Shown here piece after piece: positions 22,605-32,959 of a stretch of DNA of 64,000 nt. Every line of letters begins with the position of its first letter. Within the stretch, counting starts at the first letter, position 1. The position numbers and the translations under genes are program-made. Source of the stretch: Stropharia rugosoannulata (taxonomy: Eukaryota > Basidiomycota > Agaricomycetes > Agaricales > Strophariaceae); assembly GCA_028532985.1 (NCBI GenBank), contig JANCIK010000011.1, positions 2,666,001-2,730,000 of the forward strand, read 5' to 3'. The notes below the pieces were generated by a model, which worked only from the letters and a program-made list of their open reading frames with translations, did no database searches and was not told the origin of the DNA.

Positions 22605-24399
22605 ATGAGCCAGCTTTCCGAATTAAGTGTCTTCAGCGAAAAAGATACAACCGACAGAATCGATCTCCGCAAATGCGGACGAATTTTCGCTGTTGTCCAA
22701 TATGGTGGATGGCTACTATTTGAGTTTAAACGGTGTGTTCCTTCTAACCTCAATGTTGCTAAACTGACTACACATGATGTCTTCAGTACTTCCCAGCAAA
22801 GTAATCGAAACTGTCAAAAGATATATATTCAACAATATGCCAATCCGCATGATTAGTTTCGACTTACTGGGAACCAATTGTTCTCTAGTCGAGCGCAGTG
22901 AACTGGCCAGTATTATTATCGCCCGTATCCAGGCTGTCTATCTAACTGAACGCGTGCTTAAAAACCCACATATACTTGTGCGCAGATTTTGCAAGTACGC
23001 AATCCTCTCACATACTTGGCTGCGGAGCTCACCCGGGGACGTCCTGTTTCATGACTGGGCCGAACGCACACAGAACGCCCGGGGGAACGCCAAGATTGCC
23101 AATTTCTGCGTAGTTGCCGCGCGCGAGCATGGTGTCCAACTGGGCTGGATGGATACGGTGTGCATAAACAAGGAGAGCAGCACCGAGCTGGACGAGTCCA
23201 TTCTGTCAATGTATGGATGGTACCGAGAGGCATATGTCTGCATCGCGTATCTCGCCGACACAGTTAATTTTGCCCAGATCTCGAGAGACGTCTGGTTCAC
23301 GCGGGGTTGGACACTACAGGAGCTTCTGGCTAATGAAAAAATCTACTTCTACAATCGCGACTGGAGACACCTTCTTCCGGGCAATTTTACGGCCAACCCA
23401 CTGGAGGATCCCGAGTTTACGGCAGAGCCCGTCGCAGACGAAAATTTGGATTACTTGAAAATGCCAGTGGAGCTACAGTACCAGATTTTCAAAGCAACAT
23501 CGATTACACAGGCAGAGCTGGCACAGTTCTACAACTGGCCAGAACCCATCCCGATTTGTAGAATCATGGAACTGGCGGCACAACGCACTGTAACTCGAGC
23601 AGAAGACCAAATATACTCTCTCATGGGTCTGCTGAGGCTCGGAATGTCCGTTGCATACGGTGAAGGGCCCAGGAACGCATTAAAACGAATGGTTCAGCAA
23701 ATAATGGTCTCCCGGAAGACGTTTCTGGATCTCTTCAACCACAATAACCCACTGTCCATTCTGCCAAACACAATTACTGACTACATTGACCATGCCAAAA
23801 AGGCTCGAAACAGCAGCATTGTCTTGCAGGACCCTTTCTTACTGTCACATTTGGGAGTCCATGCCACTTTCCTTTCCATTCCAGTGTTCCAAGAATATGT
23901 GTACAAGTGTGACTTCCCTCAAAACATACCCATGGAGCATACATTGTTCAGGACACACTACTCAGGTGGAGATCAATCCTATATTACACTAGACAACAGC
24001 AGAGGCACAGCCGAGTGGGTTTCAAACCTTCAAATTTGTCTTAAACCACAAACATCTACCCGGGATGTGGCGTTTAACCCTCCTTTCATCTTTCTTGCCT
24101 TACTTCTGTCAAAAGTTGATCAAGAGCATGATGAACTCCAGATCTCTGTCGGCGACAGTCTAGGTATTCCCGTGCTACCTGACCTGTTAAATCTCAGTGA
24201 TGTCTTTGTCACAGCACGGTTTACTGATATAAAGCCCTTGAATCCATCGTCATATTCGGGGATCTGGAAGTATTGTGGCCCAGTCAAGATAAATCTTCCA
24301 TATAGCGGACCCAATGTATCACGCGATGGCATACTTACCCTTACTTTAGCACAAGCAAAGCAACTAGGTTTTAAAGTGATTTCAGGATACTTCCCTTAG
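22605..24399 (+). CDS. HET-domain protein (second paralogue)
   Basis: The main exon is open from 22774 to TAG 24399. An upstream exon 22605-22734 (MSQLSELSVFSEK...) joins at 22787 through a 52-nt intron with two CTAAC-like sites, in phase, giving about 580 aa; starting at ATG 22774 (541 aa) is the alternative. HET signatures: YAILSHTWLRSSPGDV, WMDTVCINKESSTELDESI, SMYGWY, WFTRGWTLQELL. NNMPIRM before the domain is shared with the HET gene at 2352-4645, as are later blocks (VTRAEDQIYSLMGLL, VAYGEG). The family functions in vegetative incompatibility and related death or defence responses; specific partners are unknown. The C-terminal 250 residues are not recognised. Confidence 0.87.
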
Positions 24400-24574
24400 C
24401 GGGCGGTTAGCCTTAGCGTCGTAGTTATGTAAATATTCTGATAAATCAAAGTGTATTCATGGATATTCGACATCACTAGATTCATCGGCTTCAAGCATTG
24501 AATTAGCCGCCCACCCAAATTCTCTCGAGTGCATTTAAACGGAGAGGTGAGTAGAATATTTTAATTGTAGATAG

Positions 24575-24705
24575 TGGAATTGCGCTAATATTATTAGATT
24601 CCGGGTTTATTCCCTATCGACCCCAGTACTCAAACAAACCAAAAAGAATAGTAGATTGGGGCGAGAGCATAGCGATGTCCATATTTAACTAACCATACAA
24701 GAGGA
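24575..24705. repeat. Direct repeat copy 1 flanking peroxidase remnant
   Basis: About 130 bp matching 25567-25695 by eye; shared blocks include TTATTCCCTATC, AGTACTC and GCGAGAGCATAGCGATGTCC. It lies at the 3' end of the minus-strand peroxidase remnant and probably represents its 3' flank. Confidence 0.7.
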
Positions 24706-24714
24706 GTTCTGAGA

Positions 24715-25456
24715 TCAGTCATCGAAACTTAACGCAATCGCGTCAGTTAGATGAATGAAGTCAATGGTATAGTTCCGCCCTTTGAAGGTAAAATGGAAGT
24801 CTACCGTTGCCTCAAAACTAACGCTAAGATTTGCGGAGTAGAAGATGTATCCATCCACTGAGCTTAACCTGCTATCAAGAAGAAGAGGGACCGATGAAGT
24901 CTCTGGCAAACTGAATGGCGGGCCATTAAAGGTGGTGGCAACCGTATTGTGGACGCTGATACTTGCTTGGGTGACGCTTGAAGCACTTCCACGAACCTGA
25001 CCAATTTCAAAATTATATGTTAGAAAGGATTAGCTGAAGACAACTTCTGTTTCTCACCCCAGCAACGATGTATACAGCCGCTTGCCCATCCGAAAATCGG
25101 ACCTCACTCAAGGAAGGAACGTATATTACGTCGTCCTGGTCAATTACGTAGCCATCTCCGCCGTTATCCTCCACTACTGTCCTGAGAGAGCGCGAGTCTT
25201 GGACTTCGAACCAGAACTTTGAAACAGACGCATTTCCGACCGTTGCTTGGAACTTGTACGTTGCAAATGTGCTGTTTATATTGTCCATGAGAGGTGACCG
25301 CGCGAGGCTTACAACTGCTGGATCGAGTGCAGACTGGGTGTGTGCGGTAGATCGAGAACAGCGGCTCGCAGGCATTCTCTTATCGCACCAAAAGAGGGTA
25401 ACGGCCTTGGGACTAGATGTAGGGATTTCGCCTCCAGGAAGTTTGGGAATCGTTAC
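24715..25456 (-). pseudogene. 5'-truncated peroxidase: C-terminal domain only
   Basis: Two exons remain: 25456-25058 and 24996-24715, joined by a 61-nt intron (25057-24997, GTGAGA..TCAG) in phase. They match the C-terminal domain of the 17877-19940 peroxidase block by block: TLFWCDK vs TIFWCDA, KFWFEVQDSRSLRTVVEDNG vs RFWFEIATGGVVTTQDNNGA, VAGVR vs VVGVR, and the final DFIHLTDA vs DFVRPRAA. The haem-binding catalytic half is absent; only a short exon-like trace (SCLQVFMLQH) precedes it. The intron after VAG is not present in the intact gene. The frame is intact within the remnant, so it may be a young truncation or, less likely, a free-standing domain gene. Confidence 0.75.
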
Positions 25457-25566
25457 CTACAAAGGAGCGGTAAGGTCGTACTTACATGCTGTAACATGAA
25501 GACTTGCAAACAGCTTTCATCATAACCATCTTATTGACTGCAAGATAACGAGTGTAAAAAGAAGGA

Positions 25567-25695
25567 TGGAATCGCACTGATTATTATTACAGGCCAACTT
25601 TATTCCCTATCAACCCAGTACTCCACAAACCTAGAAATAATAATTCGAAGCGAGAGCATAGCGATGTCCGTATATAACTAACAAAACAAGAGCGG
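25567..25695. repeat. Direct repeat copy 2 flanking peroxidase remnant
   Basis: Second copy of the 24575-24705 repeat, placed just upstream (in gene sense) of the truncated peroxidase. The layout is what unequal exchange or deletion within a tandem peroxidase pair would leave. Confidence 0.7.
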
Positions 25696-26005
25696 TGCTG
25701 CGGTATGTACAGTGTCATGAATACGAATATGAATGAGCAGCAGCAGCAGGGTAAAAATGAAATAAGAGGCATAAAAAAGTCACAGCGCATTATTTAAGAG
25801 GGAAATATAAGAAAGGAAAGAGAGTGTGCGGCGCCAAAGGCTAGGCGCATCTAGTCCGTGTCCGTATCCGAGTATGCAGCTATGATTCGACGTATGGTAT
25901 GAGAGGTATGCAGTGTGAAGAAAGGGATGTATGTATGGTATAAATGAGTCACACCGAGAGGAGATAAATAGGAAAAAGGGAGCACAATCTGAAGCTTACC
26001 AGAGG

Positions 26006-27796
26006 CTACACCTCCCGCTCCCAGGGTCCGTCCCACACGTCGCGGCGCGCAACCGCCTGGCCGGTGGAGTTTATCCGGGTGTTCCCCAGTATTTTTGCCT
26101 GTACACCGTCGTCCGAGTAGACTTTTGCGATGGGAAGGACTATAAATAGGCCTAGGAGGGTGATGATCAGAGCAACGATAGAAACGACATTCACAATGCC
26201 GCGTGTCGATACCGTGTGCGGCGGCCGATATGTGCTGGGTACATAGGGCACCTTTCCACCAGGCGGCGAGCCCTTCCCGCTGGTATACGCCGAGGAGGCG
26301 TACAAAGGGTTGATTGTGCTGGGGTCGTGGATCCATTTCTCCTCCTCGCCCTCATCTTCATCTTCTCCATCCTCTTCGTCCGGATCCCAGACATACGCGA
26401 CCAGGCCACCCTGAGCGCGCCCAACAGTGCCCACCTCCGCAGTCCCAGCACGCATACCCAGAGCAACGCTGTCCAGTGTCGGCGACGCGCTATGTCCCTG
26501 ACCCTTTGTGTGCCCTGGCGAAAATAATGGCGTACTATTTGATCCGCGGAGCGACGGATATTTCGTGTCCCCATCCAGAAACACGCTGGCCTCGCTCGAC
26601 GAGTACGTGGAGTGACGCCATGCGGGTGTGGGTGGTGCAGTCGTATTTGAGTTCGAGTTCGGCAGGCCGGGCGGTGTTCCCGGAGTCCCAGGCACGCGCG
26701 TGTAGGGCATACCGGGCGTGTATGGATGAGGAGTGTTTGTCCCGGATCCAGAGCCCGAGCCTGTGTGGTGCGCGAGCATTCCATCCTCGCCCGCGCTCAG
26801 GCGATATAGGATCATCGATCCCCGCGTACCCCCCGAACCAGAGCCTGAAAATGTCCCACTGGAAGCGGTGCTGAACAACTGAGCTGTGCTCGGTCGGGAA
26901 CCAGGGCGCGCAAACGGCGATGGGAACGCAGTAGGCCCGCTCGATGCTCCGGATACAGCCCCAGCAGGCCCGGGCGACCCACCGCGTTGTGTGGGTGGGA
27001 GAAGGGGCGCCGCACTAGCGTTTGCGCTCATCCATGTCGACGCGCGCGACGGTGCACTAGTTGATGCACCCACCGCCTCGCTCGAGGACGACACATCTGA
27101 AGCACGTGTCGAGCCCTGCCGTTGCACCTGCGTCTGTCCGTGTCCATGCGCGCCGGTGGACGTGGTCGAAGATGGAGAAACGTACCCCGTAGGCTTGGGC
27201 GGCGTCTGCGGAGGCGCTGGTCCCACGCCTGCTGACGTTGCTTGTTGCTGGTGTTGCCGTTGCTGAACTACCGACGGCGCCGGCCCATCGACAAGCACAC
27301 TACCCCTCGTCCCCGCCGTCGCGCCGCCCGACGTGAGCACCAGGAACGGTGCGCCCATTCCTTTCTTCTCAGCATCTCCCTCACCTCCTCTCACTCCATT
27401 ACTTCCAGCTCCAGCTCCCGCAAGTCCTATCCCCACCTCATCAGCGAAACTCCCACTACGGCTGCCTAGAGCAGCAAAGCTCAGACTCGGCGGTGCATCC
27501 ATATCGAGTTCCTCCGACGGTATCCGTTTATGCGGCGCAGCGTGTGCGGGGGCAGGCGGGCGTGGCGGGCGCACTGGCAGCTGTTGCTGTTGCTGAGGTA
27601 GATGTTGCTGCGGTACCTGATGGCGGAGCGCCGACGTCGCGCGCTGCGGCCCTGATGCTGATGGCTTCAGCGGCTGATCTGTGGTCGATGATGATGCCGT
27701 GGTGGGCGGGAGCGGGGGCAGCTCCAGGTCAAGATGCGAATCTACAGAGGGGGCAATACGAGTCAGCGAGCCCGTCCTTGTAGTCGGGGTATGCAT
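26006..27796 (-). CDS. Single-pass membrane protein, Kre6/Skn1-like N-terminal half without GH16
   Basis: Continuous frame of 596 aa from ATG 27796. Residues 1-480 are low complexity: Ser/Pro/Gly/Thr-rich, a Gln tract near residue 65, and an acidic block (DPDEEDGEDEDEGEEEKW). Then come WIHDPSTINP, VSTRGIVNV and a hydrophobic helix (about 533-557), with about 39 residues after it including NTRINSTGQA and the end VWDGPWEREV. Kre6/Skn1 beta-glucan synthesis proteins have the same order (disordered cytosolic tail, acidic patch, HNPD-like, STRG, helix, NxTGQ) but continue into a GH16 domain, which is missing here: the frame ends at 26006 and no GH16 sequence follows. High GC is shared with its 5' leader. 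Alternative: an unrelated type II membrane protein. Confidence 0.65.
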   Translation of the reverse strand: MHTPTTRTGSLTRIAPSVDSHLDLELPPLPPTTASSSTTDQPLKPSASGPQRATSALRHQVPQQHLPQQQQQLPVRPPRPPAPAHAAPHKRIPSEELDMDAPPSLSFAALGSRSGSFADEVGIGLAGAGAGSNGVRGGEGDAEKKGMGAPFLVLTSGGATAGTRGSVLVDGPAPSVVQQRQHQQQATSAGVGPAPPQTPPKPTGYVSPSSTTSTGAHGHGQTQVQRQGSTRASDVSSSSEAVGASTSAPSRASTWMSANASAAPLLPPTQRGGSPGPAGAVSGASSGPTAFPSPFARPGSRPSTAQLFSTASSGTFSGSGSGGTRGSMILYRLSAGEDGMLAHHTGSGSGSGTNTPHPYTPGMPYTRVPGTPGTPPGLPNSNSNTTAPPTPAWRHSTYSSSEASVFLDGDTKYPSLRGSNSTPLFSPGHTKGQGHSASPTLDSVALGMRAGTAEVGTVGRAQGGLVAYVWDPDEEDGEDEDEGEEEKWIHDPSTINPLYASSAYTSGKGSPPGGKVPYVPSTYRPPHTVSTRGIVNVVSIVALIITLLGLFIVLPIAKVYSDDGVQAKILGNTRINSTGQAVARRDVWDGPWEREV

Positions 27797-29594
27797 GATA
27801 TATGTATGATCAAGGAGGGTTAGGCGAAGAGAGCCGGGTCACGCCTGTCTCTCAGCGGCCGCCTCTACTTGCGGCTGCGTGGGTGTGGGTACGGGGGAAG
27901 GCCTGAATCTGAATAGGAGCCCGTGCGAGCACTCGTGCTTGAGTGGGAACTCTACTCAACAGAACGAGCTCGACAACGATGGGGCCGCCACCACGAATGG
28001 GAACAATAAAAGCCAAACTGCCACAATGTGAGACTCTCCGAAACAAATAAGGCACAAAGAGAATAAAGATAAGCGAGCAAGCGGCAAAAGAGCAGCGGGA
28101 CGGGGCAGGGCCTGATGGCTGGTGGGTTGGTGTGCCTGTGGTATGCAAGGAGCAGCAGCGACCGTGGTAGAGGAGACAAAGGAGCGCAGCGTGCATACCG
28201 TCCTCCGGCCAACAGCCAGCAGACAGCGCACAGGGAGGCTAAACGAATAGCCAAACACGTGCATGAAATGGAAATAGCACGCCCACTCTCTAGCCCATGC
28301 CACCTAACCCAACTCCATCCTCCAATCGAAAGGGTAAAGGGAACGCACCGCACCGTGTGCCCAACACCAAATACGACACCGAAACGAAAGGAATAGACGC
28401 GGGCTAAACCACAAAGGGGATGGAAGCGCCCGGAACAAAAGGACAAAGACAAAGCAAAACAGAGGCAGAAAGGAATGAGGGTGTGCGGCAGGCAGAGCTA
28501 TACATATAGCATGATACCCATCTGTCATGATCAGATATCATATGCATCACGAATCACGATGTCTACCCCGTTGGCCATCCCATCCCATCTGCGCACATGC
28601 ACAACCCATCATGATACCTGATACCCGCCAGCTGCCCTCGCTGGCCCCGTCCCCGACGGTGCCTGTCGGCCGGCCCGTGCGCATGCCCACACTCGCGGAC
28701 ACCTGGGTTAGCGCTGCACCATACTTCCACGCCGCACTCTCCCCGTTCCATAGACGGCACTCTCCCGCACCAGGGAGATGTAGGACATGGACAGGAGTCA
28801 GTACACCGCCCCCGTAGTCCCGCAGGGTCCCCGCGGGAGGGAGACGGGACGCACGGGCATCCCAAGCCGTAAGGTAGGTAAAGCCTAGCCCGCGCCAGCC
28901 CGGGAGCGAGTGCGCGTCAATAATATTCAGGGCGGTCGGCAGTAGTCAGCCCGCCCGCATCTGGCATGCGAAGGGGCGTGACAGGCAGATGGTAGGTTAG
29001 CGGGCGGGAAAGGTGACGAGAATAGTAACGGAGTGTATAGAAACCAGGTTTAAAAAAAAAGATGAATAGAGTCAAGAAACGAACACAGGAAGAAATGAAC
29101 ACAAGAAGACATAAACAGTCTTCAACAGAATATCAATACGTGAAGACGCCAACGAGCACACATCATACATAAAAATAAGGACAACATGGCCACGAACACA
29201 AAATAGAAAACGTCGAAGAGAACAGTCGACAGGATAAAAACAGAACGCGGTTCGCAATTGACTCTAAAATAGGTCGTCGCACGCGATGTCATAGCACTCC
29301 ACGCCACGCCGTGGTATCCCCCTCGTACGTGCACGAACGATGCTCACATAGAAAGCAGAACACCGACATGCAGAGCTACGCCGCCTGCAGAAAAACGAAA
29401 AGCAAGAGCAAAGAAGGGAACATGAAAAAATCCATGGCAACACCATGCTTAATTAAATCAAAACTGCATCATACGCATAAGGCCCCAAGGTGACGATCTT
29501 CGACACGCCGACCCGGCGACCCACACACAGAGTGATCAGGCAGTCTCCACAAGCCATACAGAAGATTGATTTCCAAACAAGAAAAACAGCTCAC
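27797..29594. other. GC-rich, strand-biased region, probable long leader; no supported gene
   Basis: The minus strand is pyrimidine-rich over long stretches, typical of basidiomycete promoters and 5' leaders, and the open frames in it (up to 166 codons) are compositionally driven. It lies upstream of the minus-strand gene at 26006-27796. Confidence 0.4.
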
Positions 29595-29712
29595 CTCGTA
29601 CTTTCCCTCTCGTACTATCGACATTCGACTCGTCCATGGCGCCGAGCAGCGGCACGCCGCTCTCCGCCTCTTCTTCGTGCGGGTACGCAGGTGCAATGGG
29701 TATCGAGGCCAT
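29595..29712 (-). CDS. Candidate first exon of an unidentified gene
   Basis: ATG 29712 opens 39 codons, MASIPIAPAYPHEEEAESG, then PLLGAMDESNVDSTRGKVR, ended by a GTGAGC donor at 29594. Composition and codon use look coding. The next exon could not be found; the following minus-strand sequence reads like leader or intron. It could be an N-terminal exon of the 26006-27796 gene through a long intron, but that is speculative. Confidence 0.3.
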
Positions 29713-29984
29713 TTCTGTTCGTTATGCTTGTCTGACGGTGGTGGTGGTGGGTCTAGGTATATGCAACGGTAGAATTGAAGCGGTGGTATACGCTAAACGT
29801 CGTCAAGTTAGCCTTTTCGTGCGATTAAAGGGCCGTAGGCGGGTCTTCTATTTGTCTGTCCGCCTGTCTTCCGCAAGCCAAATGTCCTGATGTCTAATGT
29901 CAAGCGGGGAAAAGCAGCGCGTCTAGAGATAAGGAAAAAAAGAAGGGCCGTCAGCATACAGAGAATAAGAAAAAATAAACAGGA

Positions 29985-30720
29985 ATATGAGGGTCAGAGC
30001 TAAAGAAGAGAGAATAGTCGGAAAAGAAGGTGGATAAGGCCCATCCTGCGTGCGCATGCCACTGGGATGTGTAACCACCCGACGGCGAGCAGATTGGAGG
30101 CGTACAACAACCTGCGTGCGTTTGATAGAATCACGCATGGCCTTTGGTGGAATACCAGTCTGCATTCCGTGCGGGTGGTTGGCAGCGTAGCGGCTTGGGT
30201 CGTATGGGTTACAGAACAGTACATAGCGAAGATCAGATTCCACCTAATCGATATCGCCGTGAACATTCTGCGTAATGTACTTGCCAGTACTGTTGCGAGA
30301 TTCTCAGAGTATAATGGGGAAGATGAAGGTACATCGGATTGTGCGATGAATGGAAACAAGATAGCATGGGCGATTTTCCAAATCGAGGAAAAAACGCACC
30401 TGATGATAACAAATCAGCTACGGGCACCCTTCCTTCGTGGTTACAGTAGTCGATGGCGAGGACTTTGTTAATGCTGTAGATAGCTTCTATGAGGTCTTTC
30501 CAGGCGGTGTCGTCTCAGGGGTGGGGCAGGCAAGAGGAACAAGAGAGCAAGGACAAGGCTATCGTGCAACCGCGATGAGGGGCTGAGACTCGGAATCCGT
30601 TCTCCTCCGGTGTCGTTTCTTCTGCCTTACTGGTCCTGTCTTCGGCGCAAGAGTCTGTCCTATGTTTGGGGCAAGACCTTCACGTAGGGAAACAGAGGCT
30701 AGACGAGAGAGTAGCTGAGC
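29985..30720 (-). other. Coding-like exons of an unidentified minus-strand gene
   Basis: Three segments read like protein: one ending LLSRLASVSLREGLAPNIGQ (about 30690), one at 30511-30400 (TAWKDLIEAIYSINKVLAID then YCNHEGRVPVADLLSS, GTGCGT donor) and one from 30243 (ESDLRYVLFCNPYDPSRYAA, then a basic tail). Intron borders between them are only partly convincing: one would be 156 nt, and an alternative in-frame extension meets a TAG. I do not recognise the family. It may be a real multi-exon gene or a decaying one. Confidence 0.3.
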
Positions 30721-30930
30721 AGGCGCAGATCCCAATAGAACTAGAGAGGATACGGATCTCCTTGGCCACCTTCAGGGGGAGGAAAACTCCTTGATGTCGT
30801 CGGTCGGAAGGAAGAGAGGGAGAGGGAGGTCGAAGGTGGCAGTGCCACGCAGCGATACGAGGCGAACAAGCGACGCCTGCGGTTTTCCGCAGGAGGTCGT
30901 GCGTGGGTATCGCTTGGTACATATGTCATC

Positions 30931-32459
30931 CGGCCCTAGCTTCCCGTATGTCGGGTTTGTTGGGGGTTTGTTTGCTTATTGTTTAAGATTTGCCGTGGCT
31001 TGCCTTGCGTGCCGCGGCGGCTTGTAATATGCCGCGTGTTGCCTATTTGACAGATGCCACCGGCACTCGGTTATTGCCGGATCGGCACAATGGCAGTGCT
31101 CGTGGTTGATGGCTGGGCAAGCAGGGCTTGTTTCAGTCCTCTATCTTACACCTCCACGACACGACACTTCCGTTCCTTCCGCATACATATCTGGCTCGCT
31201 TCAGAAGGTTGCTGCTGCTAATGGTTCTTGTCACTCCACATACATACACCCAGTACCCGTTCACCACGCGTCCAGGCGCATTTCCTAGTGCCAACAACCG
31301 CTGCTCAGCACCCACTGAAAGTCCACGACAGACTGAATAAACTACGACTCCCTGCCAAGCTCGAGCACAGCAGCAGCAGGTGGCAGGTGCACACCAGACC
31401 CGCATACAACTTAAAGGAGTCGAAAAATAACTGCTTCACCGTCGTCCACGGAACGTAAAATACGGACAGGACGGGTATCATGTTTGCTCTATCAACCCGA
31501 TCCATGCAGCCTTTATATGAACGTAGGCACGCGTCGTCCTTGTGTGTCTTATGACGATCCGCGCATCATACATCTTGCTCCAGCCACATTTGCAATGGGG
31601 ATAGCCATCTTGACATTGCTCTGAGCGTATTGTCAATCGTCGTCGTCTCTAAACCTAACCTACCACCGAAGAATCGGTCTGTACTAGCAGGGTTGTGGGC
31701 GTGAAACGAGACCCATGAGAGTCTGGAAAACAACTAGGTGTCAATCGCCGTCCTAACATATTGTAAGATGAACGTCAATATCTCGATTGGAGGTAGAGGT
31801 ATATCTCGAGTGGATGACAGCAGATGTGGCCGTCCTTTGCGCAAATTTCAGAACTTCAGCACAAAGCCGACCAATCCATTCTTGCATTAATATCGTATTA
31901 AAGTTCATGTACAGACAACCGTCGCCACAGCATTAAGTGTCGACGCACTCCAGCGTCCTACGCGCAAGGTAGTAAGTAAGATCTATAAATAGATTTATGA
32001 TCACTTCGCGGTAAGAATGGTGTGTATATTTTTTTTGAACGGAAATCGATAATCTTTCAGATTAACCACTATGATCGCGATTGGATTCAATGTTCTTGTT
32101 TTCTGCGAGACGTCATTGCGAAGCAAGACTACCCTTGGAGGATGTGGACTCACTGGGACAGAAGAGGTGAGTAGCTTTACCGTTTACCGGCATTCATAAA
32201 GCGACCTGCTTTCTTTTTGTTCGAAAAGGGCAGCGCTTGATTAGCGGGGCTAGGCTCTAGGCGCGTATGGCATTCGGGGCAGAGGCAGAGTTTGACGTGA
32301 ACCTCGTCTTCTGGTGCCACAAGAAAACGCCCGTATGCCGCTGCTCTCGTGTTGCTCGTAGCCAGAACCATCTCACAATGAATGTTGTGTATTATAAGTA
32401 GTACCAATAGAGCAATATAAACAGATTTTCTAACTACTCCATGGTCCTAGTACCGTTTA
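30931..32459. other. Long region without supported gene
   Basis: About 1.5 kb with only short frames. A minus-strand frame at 32407-32177 has a CPEC motif (LCLCPECHTRLEP) but no start or partner exon. Nothing else was recognised. Confidence 0.4.
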
Positions 32460-32463
32460 TACA

Positions 32464-32790
32464 CTACAAGCTTGTCTGCTCAAACTTTCCCTTCGAAAGC
32501 TGAGTTACGTGGGTGGATTTTAGGCCAATGATGTCCCCGGTTCCGTTGACTGTATCTGAGTCCCCACTTCCCGCAACATCCCGATTCGCAGCAAAATGCA
32601 TGCTTAAATCGTTTGTGAAGTCTGCAGCTGTCTTCTCTGGCGAATGGCGCGCTCTGGTCGCCCGCCAGACGGTGGCAAACAATACACCAATAACTTGAAC
32701 ATATGCGTCGGAAATGAGTACGATCAAGTAATGGGTAGGGTTGGAATCTCTGAAGAAGAGTATAAGAAGCACGATGTCGAAAAGGTACGG
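32464..32790 (-). pseudogene. C-terminal fragment of a seven-helix membrane protein
   Basis: The frame reads FFRDSNPTHYLIVLISDAYV, then VIGVLFATVW with a polar tail to the stop at 32464. An FRDS motif followed by a hydrophobic helix and a Ser/Thr-rich tail is the usual end of DUF6533-like basidiomycete seven-helix proteins. Only a short helix-like stretch precedes it and no upstream exons were found, so it is probably a 5'-truncated relic. Confidence 0.4.
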
Positions 32791-32959
32791 GAAAACGAAG
32801 TTTTTTCAGCGATCCAAAAGGGCAGGTGGCACGGACGTGGACAGACTTGCACGGACTTTTCTGTAGGCCCGGTCGCCATCCCTGCTTTGTCACTCTCCAC
32901 GACGACACAGACTGACCCGCGGACCTACCTGGTCATGGAGCCAACGCTAAAGCCCTAAC

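Noticed and set aside
26314..27783. Plus-strand frames of 126-186 codons
   Set aside because: Shadows of the GC-rich, repeat-containing minus-strand gene.
27852..28865. Several minus-strand frames of 74-166 codons
   Set aside because: Pyrimidine-rich leader composition; no consistent phase, start or domain.
30000..30471. Plus-strand 134-codon frame
   Set aside because: The minus strand of the same DNA shows better protein character and splice-like borders.
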